DNA of 64,000 nt from Scalindua_A sp046757465 (GTDB lineage: Bacteria; Planctomycetota; Brocadiia; Brocadiales; Scalinduaceae): positions 62,001 to 126,000 of the forward strand of contig JBHHYH010000001.1 in assembly GCA_046757465.1 (NCBI GenBank), read 5' to 3'. Position 1 is the first letter of the stretch; each line of letters begins with the position of its first letter. The notes beneath the pieces are model-generated. The model ran no database searches. It saw nothing but the letters and a program-made list of their open reading frames with translations, and had not been told where the DNA came from. Shown here piece by piece: positions 54,559 to 63,893 of the stretch. The position numbers and the translations under genes are program-made.

Positions 54559-54661
54559 TAAATAGAGAAATATAGATTCACGCCTTGATTAGTGATTTAT
54601 GCTCTTGACAAACAGAAGGTGACCCTATATTTGTTGTACATTTGTGGGTGAATATAAACGT

Positions 54662-55552
54662 TTAATTCAGCATGGATCTTGGTACAATTACGGGAACTGC
54701 TTTGGGTATGATTTCAAACATTGTAGGAACATAACCAGCAAAGTCACCATCCAATTGATAGGGAACATGTAAATCTGAAGTAACGGACACAATCTTACCT
54801 TTAATATACCTGACATCTTCTGATTCTGGAAGAGTTCTCATAAAGGCTTTCCAGACATGTCTTAGGATACTTAGGCGTCTTTTCATCTTTACTATACATA
54901 CATCAAAAGCCCCATCATCGACTTTTGCATAAGATGTAACTTCTATAGGTCCTGCATAACTTTTTGTATTTCCAACAAAGACAAGACCAGCATTATCTTC
55001 AATCAATTTTCCATCTACTTCTACTGATAATTTCGGATATTTGTAATTTAGTAGATTTTTAATTATTGGGATTGCATAGGAAATATAACTGATATTGCCA
55101 AACCTTCTTAGACTTAAGTCTTTAACTACCATAGCATCGAGCCCAATCCCGGCCAAAAGGACAAAATATCCATTCTCATTCCTTCCCAAATCCAATTTCA
55201 ATTCATTTTCTTGTGTGATTACTTCACATGCATTTATAATATCAAAAGGAATTTTTAATTCCTTTGCAAGAACGTTTGCTGTACCCGTAGGGATAATACC
55301 AAGTTTAATTTTCCAGTTTCTTAAACCATTTATAACCTCATTGAAGGTTCCATCACCACCCATGATAATAATTTTACAATCGTCGTCATTAAGACGTTGT
55401 ACAGCCTTTCTTGCATCATCTCGTCTTTTCGTCTCGCAAAAATCTACCACGTAACCTCTATCCTTGAAAAACCCTAATATCTTATGTAAAAACTCCTTAG
55501 AAATACCTTTGCCTGCAATAGGGTTTAAGATAATTAGTAACTTCTTTTGCAT
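54662..55552 (-). CDS. Diacylglycerol/sphingosine kinase-like lipid kinase (YegS/BmrU type)
   Basis: A 296-residue protein from ATG 55552, chosen because the family start MQKKLLIILNPIAGKG fits there; an overlapping in-frame start 22 codons earlier lies in the guaA end. The nucleotide motif IMGGDGTFNEVINGL (about residue 62) is clear, as are LGIIPTGTANVLA and the metal or lipid loop DDGAFDVCIV. It should phosphorylate a lipid with ATP at the cytoplasmic membrane. It lies 14 bp downstream of guaA. Confidence 0.88.
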   Translation of the reverse strand: MQKKLLIILNPIAGKGISKEFLHKILGFFKDRGYVVDFCETKRRDDARKAVQRLNDDDCKIIIMGGDGTFNEVINGLRNWKIKLGIIPTGTANVLAKELKIPFDIINACEVITQENELKLDLGRNENGYFVLLAGIGLDAMVVKDLSLRRFGNISYISYAIPIIKNLLNYKYPKLSVEVDGKLIEDNAGLVFVGNTKSYAGPIEVTSYAKVDDGAFDVCIVKMKRRLSILRHVWKAFMRTLPESEDVRYIKGKIVSVTSDLHVPYQLDGDFAGYVPTMFEIIPKAVPVIVPRSMLN

Positions 55553-55565
55553 ATCTCGAAGTGAA

Positions 55566-57116
55566 TTATTCCCACTCAATAGTGCTTGGTGGTTTGGAGC
55601 TGATATCGTAAACAACACGGTTAACGCCTCTAACCTCGTTAATTATGCGGTTCGAGATCTTGGCTAGTAATTCGTGGGGTAATCTTACCCAATCGGCTGT
55701 CATAAAGTCGAATGTCTCTACGGCTCTCAATGCAATAACATTCTCATAGGTTCTCTCGTCTCCCATAACGCCTACACTACTAACAGGTAGTAGTACGGCA
55801 AATGCCTGCCCAATTTCCTTGTAAAGACCTGCCGTTTTTATTTCCTGAATCATAATGTCATCCGCTTGTCTAAGAACTTTCAATCGGTCTTCTGTAACTT
55901 CTCCTATTATCCTTATGGCAAGACCAGGTCCCGGGAAGGGGTGTCTCCATATAATATCATCCGGCAGACCAAGTGCCGAACCGATTTTTCTCACTTCATC
56001 CTTAAAGAGGTCTTTAAGGGGTTCAACTAATTCAAACCCCAATTCTGCAGGCAGGGCTCCTACATTGTGATGACTTTTTATTTTGGCGGTTGGTCCCCCA
56101 TGTGCGGAGATGCTTTCAATAATATCTGGATATAAGGTTCCTTGCGCCAGGTATTTAATGTCGGCTAATTTCTTGGATTCTTCTTTAAAAACGTCTATAA
56201 ATTCATGACCGATGATTTTACGTTTTTGTTCCGGATCGATTACGCCTGACAAGCGGTTTAAGAATCTATCCCTGGCATCTACAAAATGCAAATCTACCTT
56301 GAAATTCTTTTTAAAGGTTTCAATCATATATTCCGATTCATTCGATCTTAGTAAGCCGTTGTCAACAAAGATGCAAGCAAGTTTGCTACCTATGGCCTTA
56401 TAGATAAGGGCAGCCGTAACAGTAGAGTCAACACCACCCGATAAACCACATATAACCCTTTCTTTTCGGACTTGTTCTTGTATCTCTTTTATCGTCTTTT
56501 CAATGTATGAACTCATACTCCACTCACCACTGCAATGGCAAATTTTGAATAAGAAATTGTGCAATATCTGGTTGCCGGATGCGGTGTGTGTTGCTTCAGG
56601 ATGGAATTGAACGCCATAGAAGTCTTTCTCCTTGTGTCTAACAGCAGCATATGGGCAATTTTCTGTATAGGCAAGCGATTGAAAATCATCAGGAAGTTCT
56701 ATCACCTGGTCGCCATGACTCATCCAGACGTTTATGTTACTATCTAGCGAATCAAGAAGAAGAGAATGGTCTTTAATGGTACAATTAGTACGTCCGTATT
56801 CCCTGTTTTTTGACGGCTTTATCTTTGCGCCCAGTATTTGGCTGCCCAATTGTAACCCATATCATATTCCTAAGATCGGAATATTCATAAAAAGTATTTT
56901 CTCATCGCAGCGTGGTGCATCTTTCACAGAAACGCTCGCGGGTCCACCGCTCAATATTATTCCTTTGGGATTAAGTTGTCTGATTTCCTCCGGTGTTACG
57001 TTATATGATATAATCTTACTATAGACATTCTGTTCCCTGATTCTCCTTGCAATTAGATGAGAATACTGCGAACCAAAATCTATCACAATCACAATTTCAT
57101 GTGTTTCTTTACGCAT
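55566..57116 (-). CDS. guaA: GMP synthase (glutamine-hydrolysing) with in-frame TGA at the catalytic cysteine codon
   Basis: A 517-codon frame matching GuaA from VIVIDFGSQYSHLIARRI to the dimerisation end VVYDISSKPPSTIEWE. A single TGA (56862-56864, codon 85) interrupts it; the surrounding residues are PILGI-TGA-YGLQLGSQILGA, where every class I glutaminase has Cys (PILGICYGMQ). There is no frameshift: both halves are in the same frame. The other glutaminase residues (HPEATH) and the ATP-pyrophosphatase P-loop (GLSGGVDST) are intact. TGA may be selenocysteine, a nonsense mutation or an error. I saw no clear bacterial SECIS, only a weak 4-bp hairpin 15 bases downstream. Confidence 0.9.
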
Positions 57117-57378
57117 AGTTTTTCAGGTGTTATTAAAAAAATTCTTTGTAAAATACATGTATTTAGGTTTACTATATATTACAAAAATAATCAAGCTTGA
57201 TTTTTAATCGCTTTATATTTACAAGCTAATATTAGGCGATTAAGGGCCTTTTAAAAAACGCTTGACTTTGTATTTCGGGTTAGTTATATTCGAGTTTTAA
57301 GTGAAAAGCTAAAGGCTTCTCAATAGTTTTTAAGGATGGAAAGTAAAATGATTATGGTTATTTTTAGAAAAAAAATAA

Positions 57379-57786
57379 ATGAGTAAGGGAGTAATTAATT
57401 TGAAGGCAGCAGAATTAGTACAATTTAAGAAGGCGTTGTTGGAGATTCGGGAAAAGTTGATTGGAAATGTGACTCATATGGAAGATGAAGCGTTGGGAAA
57501 ATCCGGACATGATGCATCAGGAAACCTTTCAAACGTGCCTATTCACATGGCCGATGTTGGAACTGACAACTATGATCGTGATTTAACCATTGGATTAATT
57601 CAAAATGGTGAAGACGAGCTGAAAGCTATTGATGAGGCTTTAGAAAAGATAAGTAAAAAGACTTTTGGTTTATGCGAAGGCGAAGGATGCGGAAAAAAGA
57701 TTTCAAAAGCACGTCTAACAGCATTACCTTATGTAAAATTATGTATTGAATGTCAGAGGCAGGAGGAAGGAACTGACAAATCTTAG
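57379..57786 (+). CDS. DksA/TraR-type zinc-finger regulator
   Basis: A 135-residue protein with a helical coiled-coil N-terminus and a C4 zinc finger (CEGEGCGKKISKARLTALPYVKLCIECQ) at the C-terminus. The canonical DksA acidic tip DXXDXA is replaced by a looser pattern, so RNA polymerase binding in the secondary channel is likely but the ppGpp response is uncertain. It stands upstream of lspA and overlaps its start region, an arrangement seen in many bacteria. Confidence 0.88.
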   Translation: MSKGVINLKAAELVQFKKALLEIREKLIGNVTHMEDEALGKSGHDASGNLSNVPIHMADVGTDNYDRDLTIGLIQNGEDELKAIDEALEKISKKTFGLCEGEGCGKKISKARLTALPYVKLCIECQRQEEGTDKS

Positions 57787-58267
57787 GATCTCGAAAAATG
57801 CCATTACATTCTTGGTTGTGACCTTTTGTGGTGTTCTTCTTGACCTAATAACAAAATGGATAATCTTCAAAAAATTTGAAAATGCTGGAAGATTCGAAGT
57901 CATACCAAAATTTCTAGGAATAATCTGCAGCGAAAATGAGGGTATTGTTTTTGGTTTTGCTCAAGGCAAAAATAATATCCTCATTTTTTTTTCTATCGCT
58001 GCGATTGGCGCTATTTTATGGTTCTACAAGAGCTTTGACGGGTCTCGATTATACTCTAACATCGCTTTCGGAATGATACTCTCAGGCGCTATAGGGAATT
58101 TGTGGGATAGGATCTTTCATTATCATGTCAGAGATTTCATCGATCTTCATTTGGGTATGGGGTATCATTGGCCAACTTTTAATATTGCGGACTCTCTTAT
58201 ATGTATAGGAGTTGGTTTACTCTTTTGCGAAGCATTATTTTACAAGAAAAAAACAGGGAAAGGGTGA
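57773..58267 (+). CDS. lspA: Signal peptidase II (prolipoprotein)
   Basis: An aspartic membrane peptidase that removes the signal peptide of lipoproteins. Four hydrophobic spans are visible, and the catalytic pair sits in GNLWDRIFH (Asp about 115) and FNIADSLICIG (Asp about 140). The start is uncertain: CTG 57773 follows AGGAGG six bases upstream, and TTG 57746 is in frame 27 bases earlier. The gene overlaps the end of the dksA-like gene. Its stop abuts the stop of the convergent ilvE. Confidence 0.9.
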   Translation: MTNLRISKNAITFLVVTFCGVLLDLITKWIIFKKFENAGRFEVIPKFLGIICSENEGIVFGFAQGKNNILIFFSIAAIGAILWFYKSFDGSRLYSNIAFGMILSGAIGNLWDRIFHYHVRDFIDLHLGMGYHWPTFNIADSLICIGVGLLFCEALFYKKKTGKG

Positions 58268-59134
58268 TTAGTTAGAACTCTGTTTAGTAAGTTTGTTATA
58301 TTTCTCTAACAAACTACGAGTAATTTTACCTGGCTTTCCAGAAGAAATTTTTCGTCCATCTATCCTGACTACGGGTATAATTCCGGCAGCGGTGCCAGTC
58401 AAAAAACATTCATCGGCAACATATAAATCATACCGCGTCAATTGTTCTTCTTTTACCTTCATACCTGCTTTGATAGCTAAATCAATAACAACATTCCTTG
58501 TTATGCCTACTAAAATCCCTGCATAAGTAGGAGGGGTGATAATTTCATTATCTTTCACTATAAAAATGTTGTCTCCGGTGCATTCTGCCACATAACCATC
58601 TTTATTTAACATAACACCCTCGGAGGCACCGGCATTAATACACTCAATCTTTCCCAGAATATTATTAAGGTAGTTCAGGGATTTTATCTTGGGGTTGAGT
58701 GCTTCATAGTGATTGCGAATTGTAGGTACAATAATTGCATCAAGGCCTTTTTCATATAATTCCCTCGGATATAGTTCAATGAGGTCTGTTATAATAATAA
58801 TTTGTGGTTTCGAACAGTTAAATGGATCAAGCCCGAGTTTCCCTATCCCCCTCGTTACTACCAATCTAATATAGGAATCCTTCATATTATTAGCATCAAG
58901 TGTATCTTTAACAGCATTTTTAATCTCTTCTTTGGTCATTGGTATCTCCAGGGCAATCGCTCTTGCAGAGTTGTAAAGTCGATCGATATGTTCAGAATAC
59001 TTAAACATACGACCATTATAACACCTAATTCCCTCAAAAACCCCGTCTCCATATAACAAACCATGGTCAAAGACAGATATCTTGGCATCTTCTTTTGGAT
59101 ACAACTTTCCGTTTATGTATACCTTAAGCCCCAA
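58268..59134 (-). CDS. ilvE: Branched-chain-amino-acid aminotransferase
   Basis: A 288-residue class IV PLP enzyme. The start is TTG 59134, eight bases after AAAGGAG; the frame extends ten codons upstream. Signatures: KISVFDHGLLYGDGVFEGIRCYNG, NPKIKSLNYLNNILGKIE with the PLP Lys, GVMLNKDGYVAECTGDNIFIVKD and GILVGITRNVVIDLA. It transfers the amino group between Ile, Leu or Val and 2-oxoglutarate. It ends directly against the lspA stop. Confidence 0.88.
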   Translation of the reverse strand: MGLKVYINGKLYPKEDAKISVFDHGLLYGDGVFEGIRCYNGRMFKYSEHIDRLYNSARAIALEIPMTKEEIKNAVKDTLDANNMKDSYIRLVVTRGIGKLGLDPFNCSKPQIIIITDLIELYPRELYEKGLDAIIVPTIRNHYEALNPKIKSLNYLNNILGKIECINAGASEGVMLNKDGYVAECTGDNIFIVKDNEIITPPTYAGILVGITRNVVIDLAIKAGMKVKEEQLTRYDLYVADECFLTGTAAGIIPVVRIDGRKISSGKPGKITRSLLEKYNKLTKQSSN

Positions 59135-59148
59135 TACAACAGCTCCTT

Positions 59149-59865
59149 TCAATTCTCGATACAATTTACAATCTTACCATCTGTTATCCTAACCACACTT
59201 CCTGCCATTTTTGTAAACCGCTCATCATGGGTGACTATTACCACGGTTTGCTTTGTACTCTCATTTAATTCCCAAATCAACTCTTGAATCTCTATTCCTG
59301 ATTTTGTATCGAGATTACCGGTTGGTTCGTCACACAATAATACTTCTGGATCATTCATTAAAGCCCTGACGATTGCTACTCTTTGCTTCTCCCCGCCTGA
59401 AAGTTCGTCTGGTCTATGGTTTATTCTATCTCCTAAACCTACTCGCCTTAAAAGGTCAACTGCCTTTTCAGTATTCTCTTTTTTGGATTTTGTCCTGAAG
59501 AACCTCTTCCCAATTAGACGGGGCATCAATACATTTTCCAGTGCATTAAAATCAGGTAAAAGGTGATAAAATTGAAACACAAAGCCGAAGATTCTATTCC
59601 GCTTTTCAGCTAATACTCTTTGCCCGACAATACTCAAGTTTTCGCCTTTAAAGCTAACATAGCCAGAAGTCGGTGTATCCAACATACCTAAGATATGAAG
59701 AAGTGTACTTTTGCCTGCACCTGAAGCCCCTAAAATGATTAATATTTCACTTTTCTTTACGCCCAGATTGATTCCATCAAGTACGCGGAGTGTAGTCTTA
59801 CCAACTTTATATTCTTTGTGAATATCTCTGGCACATAAAAACCTATTGTTAAATGCTTCTGTCAT
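59149..59865 (-). CDS. lolD: LolD-type ABC transporter ATP-binding protein
   Basis: A 238-residue ATPase. Walker A GASGAGKST (about residue 45), the signature LSGGEKQRVAIVRAL (about 150), Walker B VLLCDEPTGNLD and the switch His in VIVTHDERF are complete. It most resembles the LolD/MacB ATPases that drive lipoprotein release or macrolide export. The permease LolC or LolE is absent on both sides: lysS is upstream by 37 bp and ilvE follows. The permease may lie elsewhere. Confidence 0.88.
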   Translation of the reverse strand: MTEAFNNRFLCARDIHKEYKVGKTTLRVLDGINLGVKKSEILIILGASGAGKSTLLHILGMLDTPTSGYVSFKGENLSIVGQRVLAEKRNRIFGFVFQFYHLLPDFNALENVLMPRLIGKRFFRTKSKKENTEKAVDLLRRVGLGDRINHRPDELSGGEKQRVAIVRALMNDPEVLLCDEPTGNLDTKSGIEIQELIWELNESTKQTVVIVTHDERFTKMAGSVVRITDGKIVNCIEN

Positions 59866-59902
59866 ATCTTTTCAAAAATTAACTATCGTGTGTGCTGGCT
59901 TA

Positions 59903-61333
59903 TCAACACTGCTGCCGTAACAACGGGAACAAAATTACATCTCGAATAGATAGGCTGTTTGTCAGGATCATAATCAACCTATCAATGCCGATTCCTAAGC
60001 CACCTGCGGGGGGCATTCCGTATTTAAGCGCCTTTAGAAAATCTTCGTCTATCTTTCCTTCTTCATCGATATCAACCGTTTGATCATGGAACCGCTTACT
60101 TTGTTCAATAGGTTCATTTAATTCAGTATAAGAATTGGCAATCTCCATTGTAGCAATATATAATTCAAACCTTTGAGCTAAATCGGGGTCATTATCACAA
60201 GATTTTGTTAATGGGCAAAGAGTAACCGGATAATCAAGCACGAACGTTGGATTCCATAATTCCTTTTCAACGAGTTGTTTAAAAATATCTTCAGCTATAA
60301 TGTCCTTATGTACACCCTCAACATTGAGCCCTAGCCCCTTCCCTTTTTCCCGTAGCCCGTTTTCATCCTTTAAATCGACCGAGGCATGCTTTACCAAAAG
60401 TTCAGAAAACGTGCTTCGTTGCCAGGGGGAGGACACGTTCAATTTACGATCACCGTAAGGAATCTCAAATTCGTTGTAGAGTTCACGAACTAATGAGGTA
60501 ATTAAACTTTCTGTTAATTCCATCATCCCATCGTAATCACTGTATGCCTGGTAAAGCTCCATCATCGTAAACTCCGGGTTATGTCGTGTGGAAATGCCTT
60601 CGTTGCGGAAATTTCTATTAATTTCATAGACCCTTTCCATCCCTCCAACAAGTAGTCTTTTCAAATACAATTCAGGTGCGATACGCAAATATAGATCTAT
60701 ATCCAATACGTTATGATGCGTAATAAAAGGCTTTGCTACCGCTCCACCGGGAATGGGCTGCATCATAGGAGTTTCAACCTCAACAAAATTTCTGCCATCA
60801 AGAAAGCTTCTGATTGATTTTATAATGTTTGACCTCTTTAAAAAAAGCTCCATTACCTTATCGTTTGACGAGAGATCAAGGTAACGTTGCCTGTATCTGA
60901 TTTCAACGTCTTTCAAACCGTGCCATTTTTCGGGTGGTGGAAGTAGCGCCTTGGAAAGCACAGTAAAATCATCTGCAAAAACAGTTATTTCGCCTGTCCT
61001 GGTCTTAAACACTTCACCTTCTACACCAATTATGTCTCCCAAGTCCAGCAGGCGGAAAATATCATATTTTTCTTCACCTACTTTATCCAGCTTTATGTAA
61101 ACCTGAAGTTTTCCTGTCCAATCCTTTATGTGAAGAAATGCAGCCTTACCATGGGGCCTCATAGTTACGATCCGACCTGTGCATCTTGCCTTCTTTCCTT
61201 TTTCTTCCTCTGAATAGCCGTCTATTACTTCATTCAATGGTGTAGCTTGATTGTAACTTGCACCATAAGGTTCGACTCCCTTATCCTTGAGTTTGTTTAT
61301 TTTTTCAATTCTATTTTTTTCAAACGTGTCCAC
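59903..61333 (-). CDS. lysS: Lysyl-tRNA synthetase (class II)
   Basis: A 476-residue class II enzyme. The OB-fold anticodon domain (about 50-150, GRIVTMRPHGKAAFLHIKDW) is followed by the catalytic core with motif 1 GRNFVEVETPMMQPIPGGA, motif 2 EINRNFRNEGISTRHNPEFTMMELYQAY and motif 3 GMPPAGGLGIGIDRLIMILTN. The first motif of the amino acid site is AEDIF. It is divergent from rnpA and precedes lolD on the same strand. Confidence 0.97.
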   Translation of the reverse strand: MDTFEKNRIEKINKLKDKGVEPYGASYNQATPLNEVIDGYSEEEKGKKARCTGRIVTMRPHGKAAFLHIKDWTGKLQVYIKLDKVGEEKYDIFRLLDLGDIIGVEGEVFKTRTGEITVFADDFTVLSKALLPPPEKWHGLKDVEIRYRQRYLDLSSNDKVMELFLKRSNIIKSIRSFLDGRNFVEVETPMMQPIPGGAVAKPFITHHNVLDIDLYLRIAPELYLKRLLVGGMERVYEINRNFRNEGISTRHNPEFTMMELYQAYSDYDGMMELTESLITSLVRELYNEFEIPYGDRKLNVSSPWQRSTFSELLVKHASVDLKDENGLREKGKGLGLNVEGVHKDIIAEDIFKQLVEKELWNPTFVLDYPVTLCPLTKSCDNDPDLAQRFELYIATMEIANSYTELNEPIEQSKRFHDQTVDIDEEGKIDEDFLKALKYGMPPAGGLGIGIDRLIMILTNSLSIRDVILFPLLRQQC

Positions 61334-61523
61334 GGGATTTCTCTAACTTCAAATATTTAGGTTACTTGCGTGGGTGTGTAAAATTCCGCTGAATTTTGAG
61401 CAGATTCGGGTTATTCTATCAACAAAGCACATGCTGTCAAGAAAAATGCAAAATGACACTGATGGTAAAGGGGGGGCTTGTTTCTCCTTGAATATGTGTT
61501 TTAAAAGCATTAATATTAAGAGA

Positions 61524-61877
61524 ATGGATCAACGTTTTACCAAGATGGAACGCTTGCAAAAAAGGAAAGAATTTCAGAGAGTTTTTGATAAAGGAAAGGT
61601 TTTTAGTAACGACCAGACAACAATATATGCGCTATTAAATGATGATTCTGTCTCCCGACTGGGTCTCGTCGTGGGAAGAAAATTTGGTAATGCACCCAGG
61701 CGTAACAGGTTTAAACGAATCTTTCGAGAGGCATATAGGTTAAATAAACATTTGTTGGAAAATGGCATAGACTTAATAATAATTCCGAGGTCGGGGTTAA
61801 CTGATCTTTCACTAAGGGCAATCGAGGATAAATTTAAGAAAGTTCTGGCACAGATTAACGAGCAATTGAGGAAATGA
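61524..61877 (+). CDS. rnpA: Ribonuclease P protein component
   Basis: A 117-residue protein from ATG 61524 (MDQRFTKMERLQKRKEF); the longer frame to 61374 includes non-coding leader. The RNase P protein motifs RLQKRKEFQRVFDKGKVF and GRKFGNAPRRNRFKRIFREAYR (the RNR box, about residues 58-80) are complete. It aids the catalytic RNA in cutting the 5' leader of tRNA precursors. The stop overlaps the yidD start (ATGA). The usual partner rpmH is missing upstream, replaced by the divergent lysS. Confidence 0.95.
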   Translation: MDQRFTKMERLQKRKEFQRVFDKGKVFSNDQTTIYALLNDDSVSRLGLVVGRKFGNAPRRNRFKRIFREAYRLNKHLLENGIDLIIIPRSGLTDLSLRAIEDKFKKVLAQINEQLRK

Positions 61878-62083
61878 GACACATACTAATTAAATTTGTA
61901 CAGGTGTATCAGGTGATATTATCTCCCCTTCTACATCCATCATGCCGCTACTCCCCAACATGTTCACAATACGTGATAGATGCGATTGAAAAAAGAGGCA
62001 TCTTTATAGGAATATTTAAGGGTATATGGAGAATACTTAGGTGTAATCCTTTTGGTGGGTCTGGATACGACCCTGCTAAATAA
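61874..62083 (+). CDS. yidD: Membrane protein insertion efficiency factor YidD
   Basis: A 69-residue protein with the family signature YQVILSPLLHPSCRYSPTCSQYV, then the closing RCNPFGGSGYDPA. Its start overlaps the rnpA stop by four bases, the conserved rnpA-yidD order. YidC, which normally follows, is absent here; ftcD follows instead. Confidence 0.95.
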   Translation: MRHILIKFVQVYQVILSPLLHPSCRYSPTCSQYVIDAIEKRGIFIGIFKGIWRILRCNPFGGSGYDPAK

Positions 62084-62104
62084 TCTCTGAGATAAACCAA
62101 AACC

Positions 62105-63109
62105 ATGCCGGCAGACAAAAGAATTATAGAATGCGTGCCAAATATCAGTGAAGGACGAAATCAGAATATTATAAACAAAATTGTATCATCTATACAATCA
62201 ATCGAAACTGTTAAAGTGTTAAATGTAGAATCCGACAGGGACTACAACAGAACCGTAATAACCTTTGCAGGGGAACCATTGTACGTAAAAGCAGCAGCAT
62301 TCAATGCAATATTTAAGGCATCAGAACTAATAGATATGTCGAAGCATAAGGGAGAACATCCAAGAATAGGCGCAACGGACGTATGCCCCTTCATACCTGT
62401 TTCTGATGTGACCATGGGTGAATGTGTACATTTCGCAAATATGCTGGGTAGAGACGTCGGAAGTGAGCTTGGTATTCCGGTATATTTATATGAATATGCA
62501 GCGAAATCGGTAGACCGGAGAAATCTTGAAAGTATCAGGAAAGGAGAATACGAAGGCCTGAGGGAAAAGCTGAAAAATTTGACTCCGGATTATGGGCCTG
62601 TAGAATACAATGATAGAATTAAAAAATCTGGCGCTACAATAATTGGAGCAAGATCCTTTTTGATTGCCTATAACGTGAACCTCAAGACCAAAGATGTGAG
62701 TATAGCTAATGAGATAGCGAAGAAGGTGAGGGAATCAGGTTCACTAAAAAGGGATGAGACAGGAAAAAAGATCAGGGTTCCAGGAATGCTGAAGTGGGTA
62801 AAGGCAATGGGAGTAGAACTGAAAAGGCACCGTCTGGTACAGGTTTCCATGAACCTGACTAACTATAAAGAGACTTCTATACATACAGCATTCGAAACCG
62901 TAAAGACTCAAGCCAGGGAGTATGGTACAGAGGTAACTGGAAGTGAAATAGTTGGACTCGTTTCAAAAGATGCACTGGTTGAAGCAGGCGCTTCCTATAT
63001 AGGTAACAATTCAGAGGATAAGTTGATAAAGGCCGCAATAAAAAATCTAGGATTAAGTCAGTTAAATAAATTTGAACCTGAGAAGAAGATAATAGAGTAT
63101 CTAATATAA
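62105..63109 (+). CDS. ftcD: Glutamate formimidoyltransferase
   Basis: A 334-residue enzyme that transfers a formimino group from formiminoglutamate to tetrahydrofolate. Landmarks are IIECVPNISEGRN at the start, HKGEHPRIGATDVCPFIPVSD, and GIPVYLYEYAA. The cyclodeaminase half present in mammals is absent, as usual in bacteria. No histidine-degradation genes are near, so it may serve one-carbon metabolism alone. The spacing from yidD is 21 bp. Confidence 0.93.
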   Translation: MPADKRIIECVPNISEGRNQNIINKIVSSIQSIETVKVLNVESDRDYNRTVITFAGEPLYVKAAAFNAIFKASELIDMSKHKGEHPRIGATDVCPFIPVSDVTMGECVHFANMLGRDVGSELGIPVYLYEYAAKSVDRRNLESIRKGEYEGLREKLKNLTPDYGPVEYNDRIKKSGATIIGARSFLIAYNVNLKTKDVSIANEIAKKVRESGSLKRDETGKKIRVPGMLKWVKAMGVELKRHRLVQVSMNLTNYKETSIHTAFETVKTQAREYGTEVTGSEIVGLVSKDALVEAGASYIGNNSEDKLIKAAIKNLGLSQLNKFEPEKKIIEYLI

Positions 63110-63173
63110 CTTAGGCGTCTAGTTCATAATTGCGATAGCGTATTTTGATTAACATAATTAATATTGAGACTCT

Positions 63174-63400
63174 TCACGGAGTTTACTCTGATGCATAAAA
63201 ATCCAGACCCTTCGCTTATGTCATTCTGACCCCGCATCCTTGCTTCCGCAGCGTGCCGCTACGGTGCAAGGAAGCAGCGGGGGAAGAATCTATATTTAGA
63301 ACTCAGGGTAAACTCCACGAACGAAGAATCTAATCTTTCAAACTTATTTTGAGAATGACAACAGGTTCAAGGATAAACTCCGTAACTGAAAAATTTCTTG
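63174..63400. repeat. Composite repeat after ftcD
   Basis: CACGGAGTTTACTCTGA (63175-63191) is repeated as an imperfect inverted copy TCAGGGTAAACTCCACG near 63303-63319 and again as GGATAAACTCCG near 63373. TCATTCTGA and GAGAATGACA motifs seen in the MITE copies also occur. A GC-rich CTTGCTTCCGCAGCGTGCCGC segment lies between. The block looks like a relative of the repeats at 42.7 and 49.3 kb. The gene-free stretch 63110-63460 holds nothing else. Confidence 0.55.
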
Positions 63401-63460
63401 CTCGAAAGACGCAGTCGGGCATCTTAACCGTTACCGATTAACGACCAAAGGAGCTAAACA

Positions 63461-63631
63461 ATGGCTAATTGTTGGAAATGCGGACGTTTTTTAGGCGTAA
63501 AGGATGAATGGAAAAAGATGGAGACAGAAAAGGGAGACATATGCTACGTATGTTACAACGAAGCAAAGGAATCAGCGGAAGAACAAATACAAAAAGATAT
63601 GGATAAGATATTGAAAAAGAAAAGGGAATAG
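63461..63631 (+). CDS. Small zinc-ribbon protein
   Basis: A 56-residue protein starting MANCWKCGRFLG with an AAAGGAG ribosome-binding site eight bases upstream. Two cysteine pairs (CWKC and CYVC) about 30 residues apart form a zinc ribbon. A highly charged helix (EEQIQKDMDKILKKKRE) follows. Short zinc-ribbon proteins of this kind are often conserved hypotheticals. No function is assigned. Confidence 0.75.
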   Translation: MANCWKCGRFLGVKDEWKKMETEKGDICYVCYNEAKESAEEQIQKDMDKILKKKRE

Positions 63632-63719
63632 TCCATAATTACGGCGGTTTGCAAAAAGATATGTCGGGTATGCACAATACTTATTAATGAGAGCATGAAA
63701 TAGATTACATTTTAGCCCT

Positions 63720-63815
63720 GTACGGCGTTCCCCCTAAAGGGGCCTACTTCTGGTAGCCTACAGGGCAATTCAAATCCCCCATTCCCCCCTTTGCTAAAGG
63801 GGGATCAAGGGGGAT
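63720..63815. repeat. GC-rich palindromic repeats before the last gene
   Basis: GCCCTGTA and TACAGGGC enclose an inner CCCCTaaaGGGG hairpin (63716-63765). Right after it, AAATCCCCC and GGGGGATTA arms around CCCCCCTTTgctAAAGGGGG form a second palindrome (63771-63818). These are dispersed repeats common in several bacterial genomes, possibly ending the transcript of the zinc-ribbon gene. Confidence 0.6.
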
Positions 63816-63893
63816 TAGCTTATAACCATATAATAGTTTTTAGAAACAAGGTAACCTATTTAGTGCTCTGTGTAATAAGAAGGGAGAAACCCT

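Noticed and set aside
54662..55618. Longer lipid kinase start overlapping guaA
   Set aside because: The first 22 codons read the end of guaA in another frame; the family start is at 55552.
61374..61523. Longer rnpA start with 50 extra residues
   Set aside because: The extra residues are leader sequence with no homology to RNase P protein; family start is at 61524.
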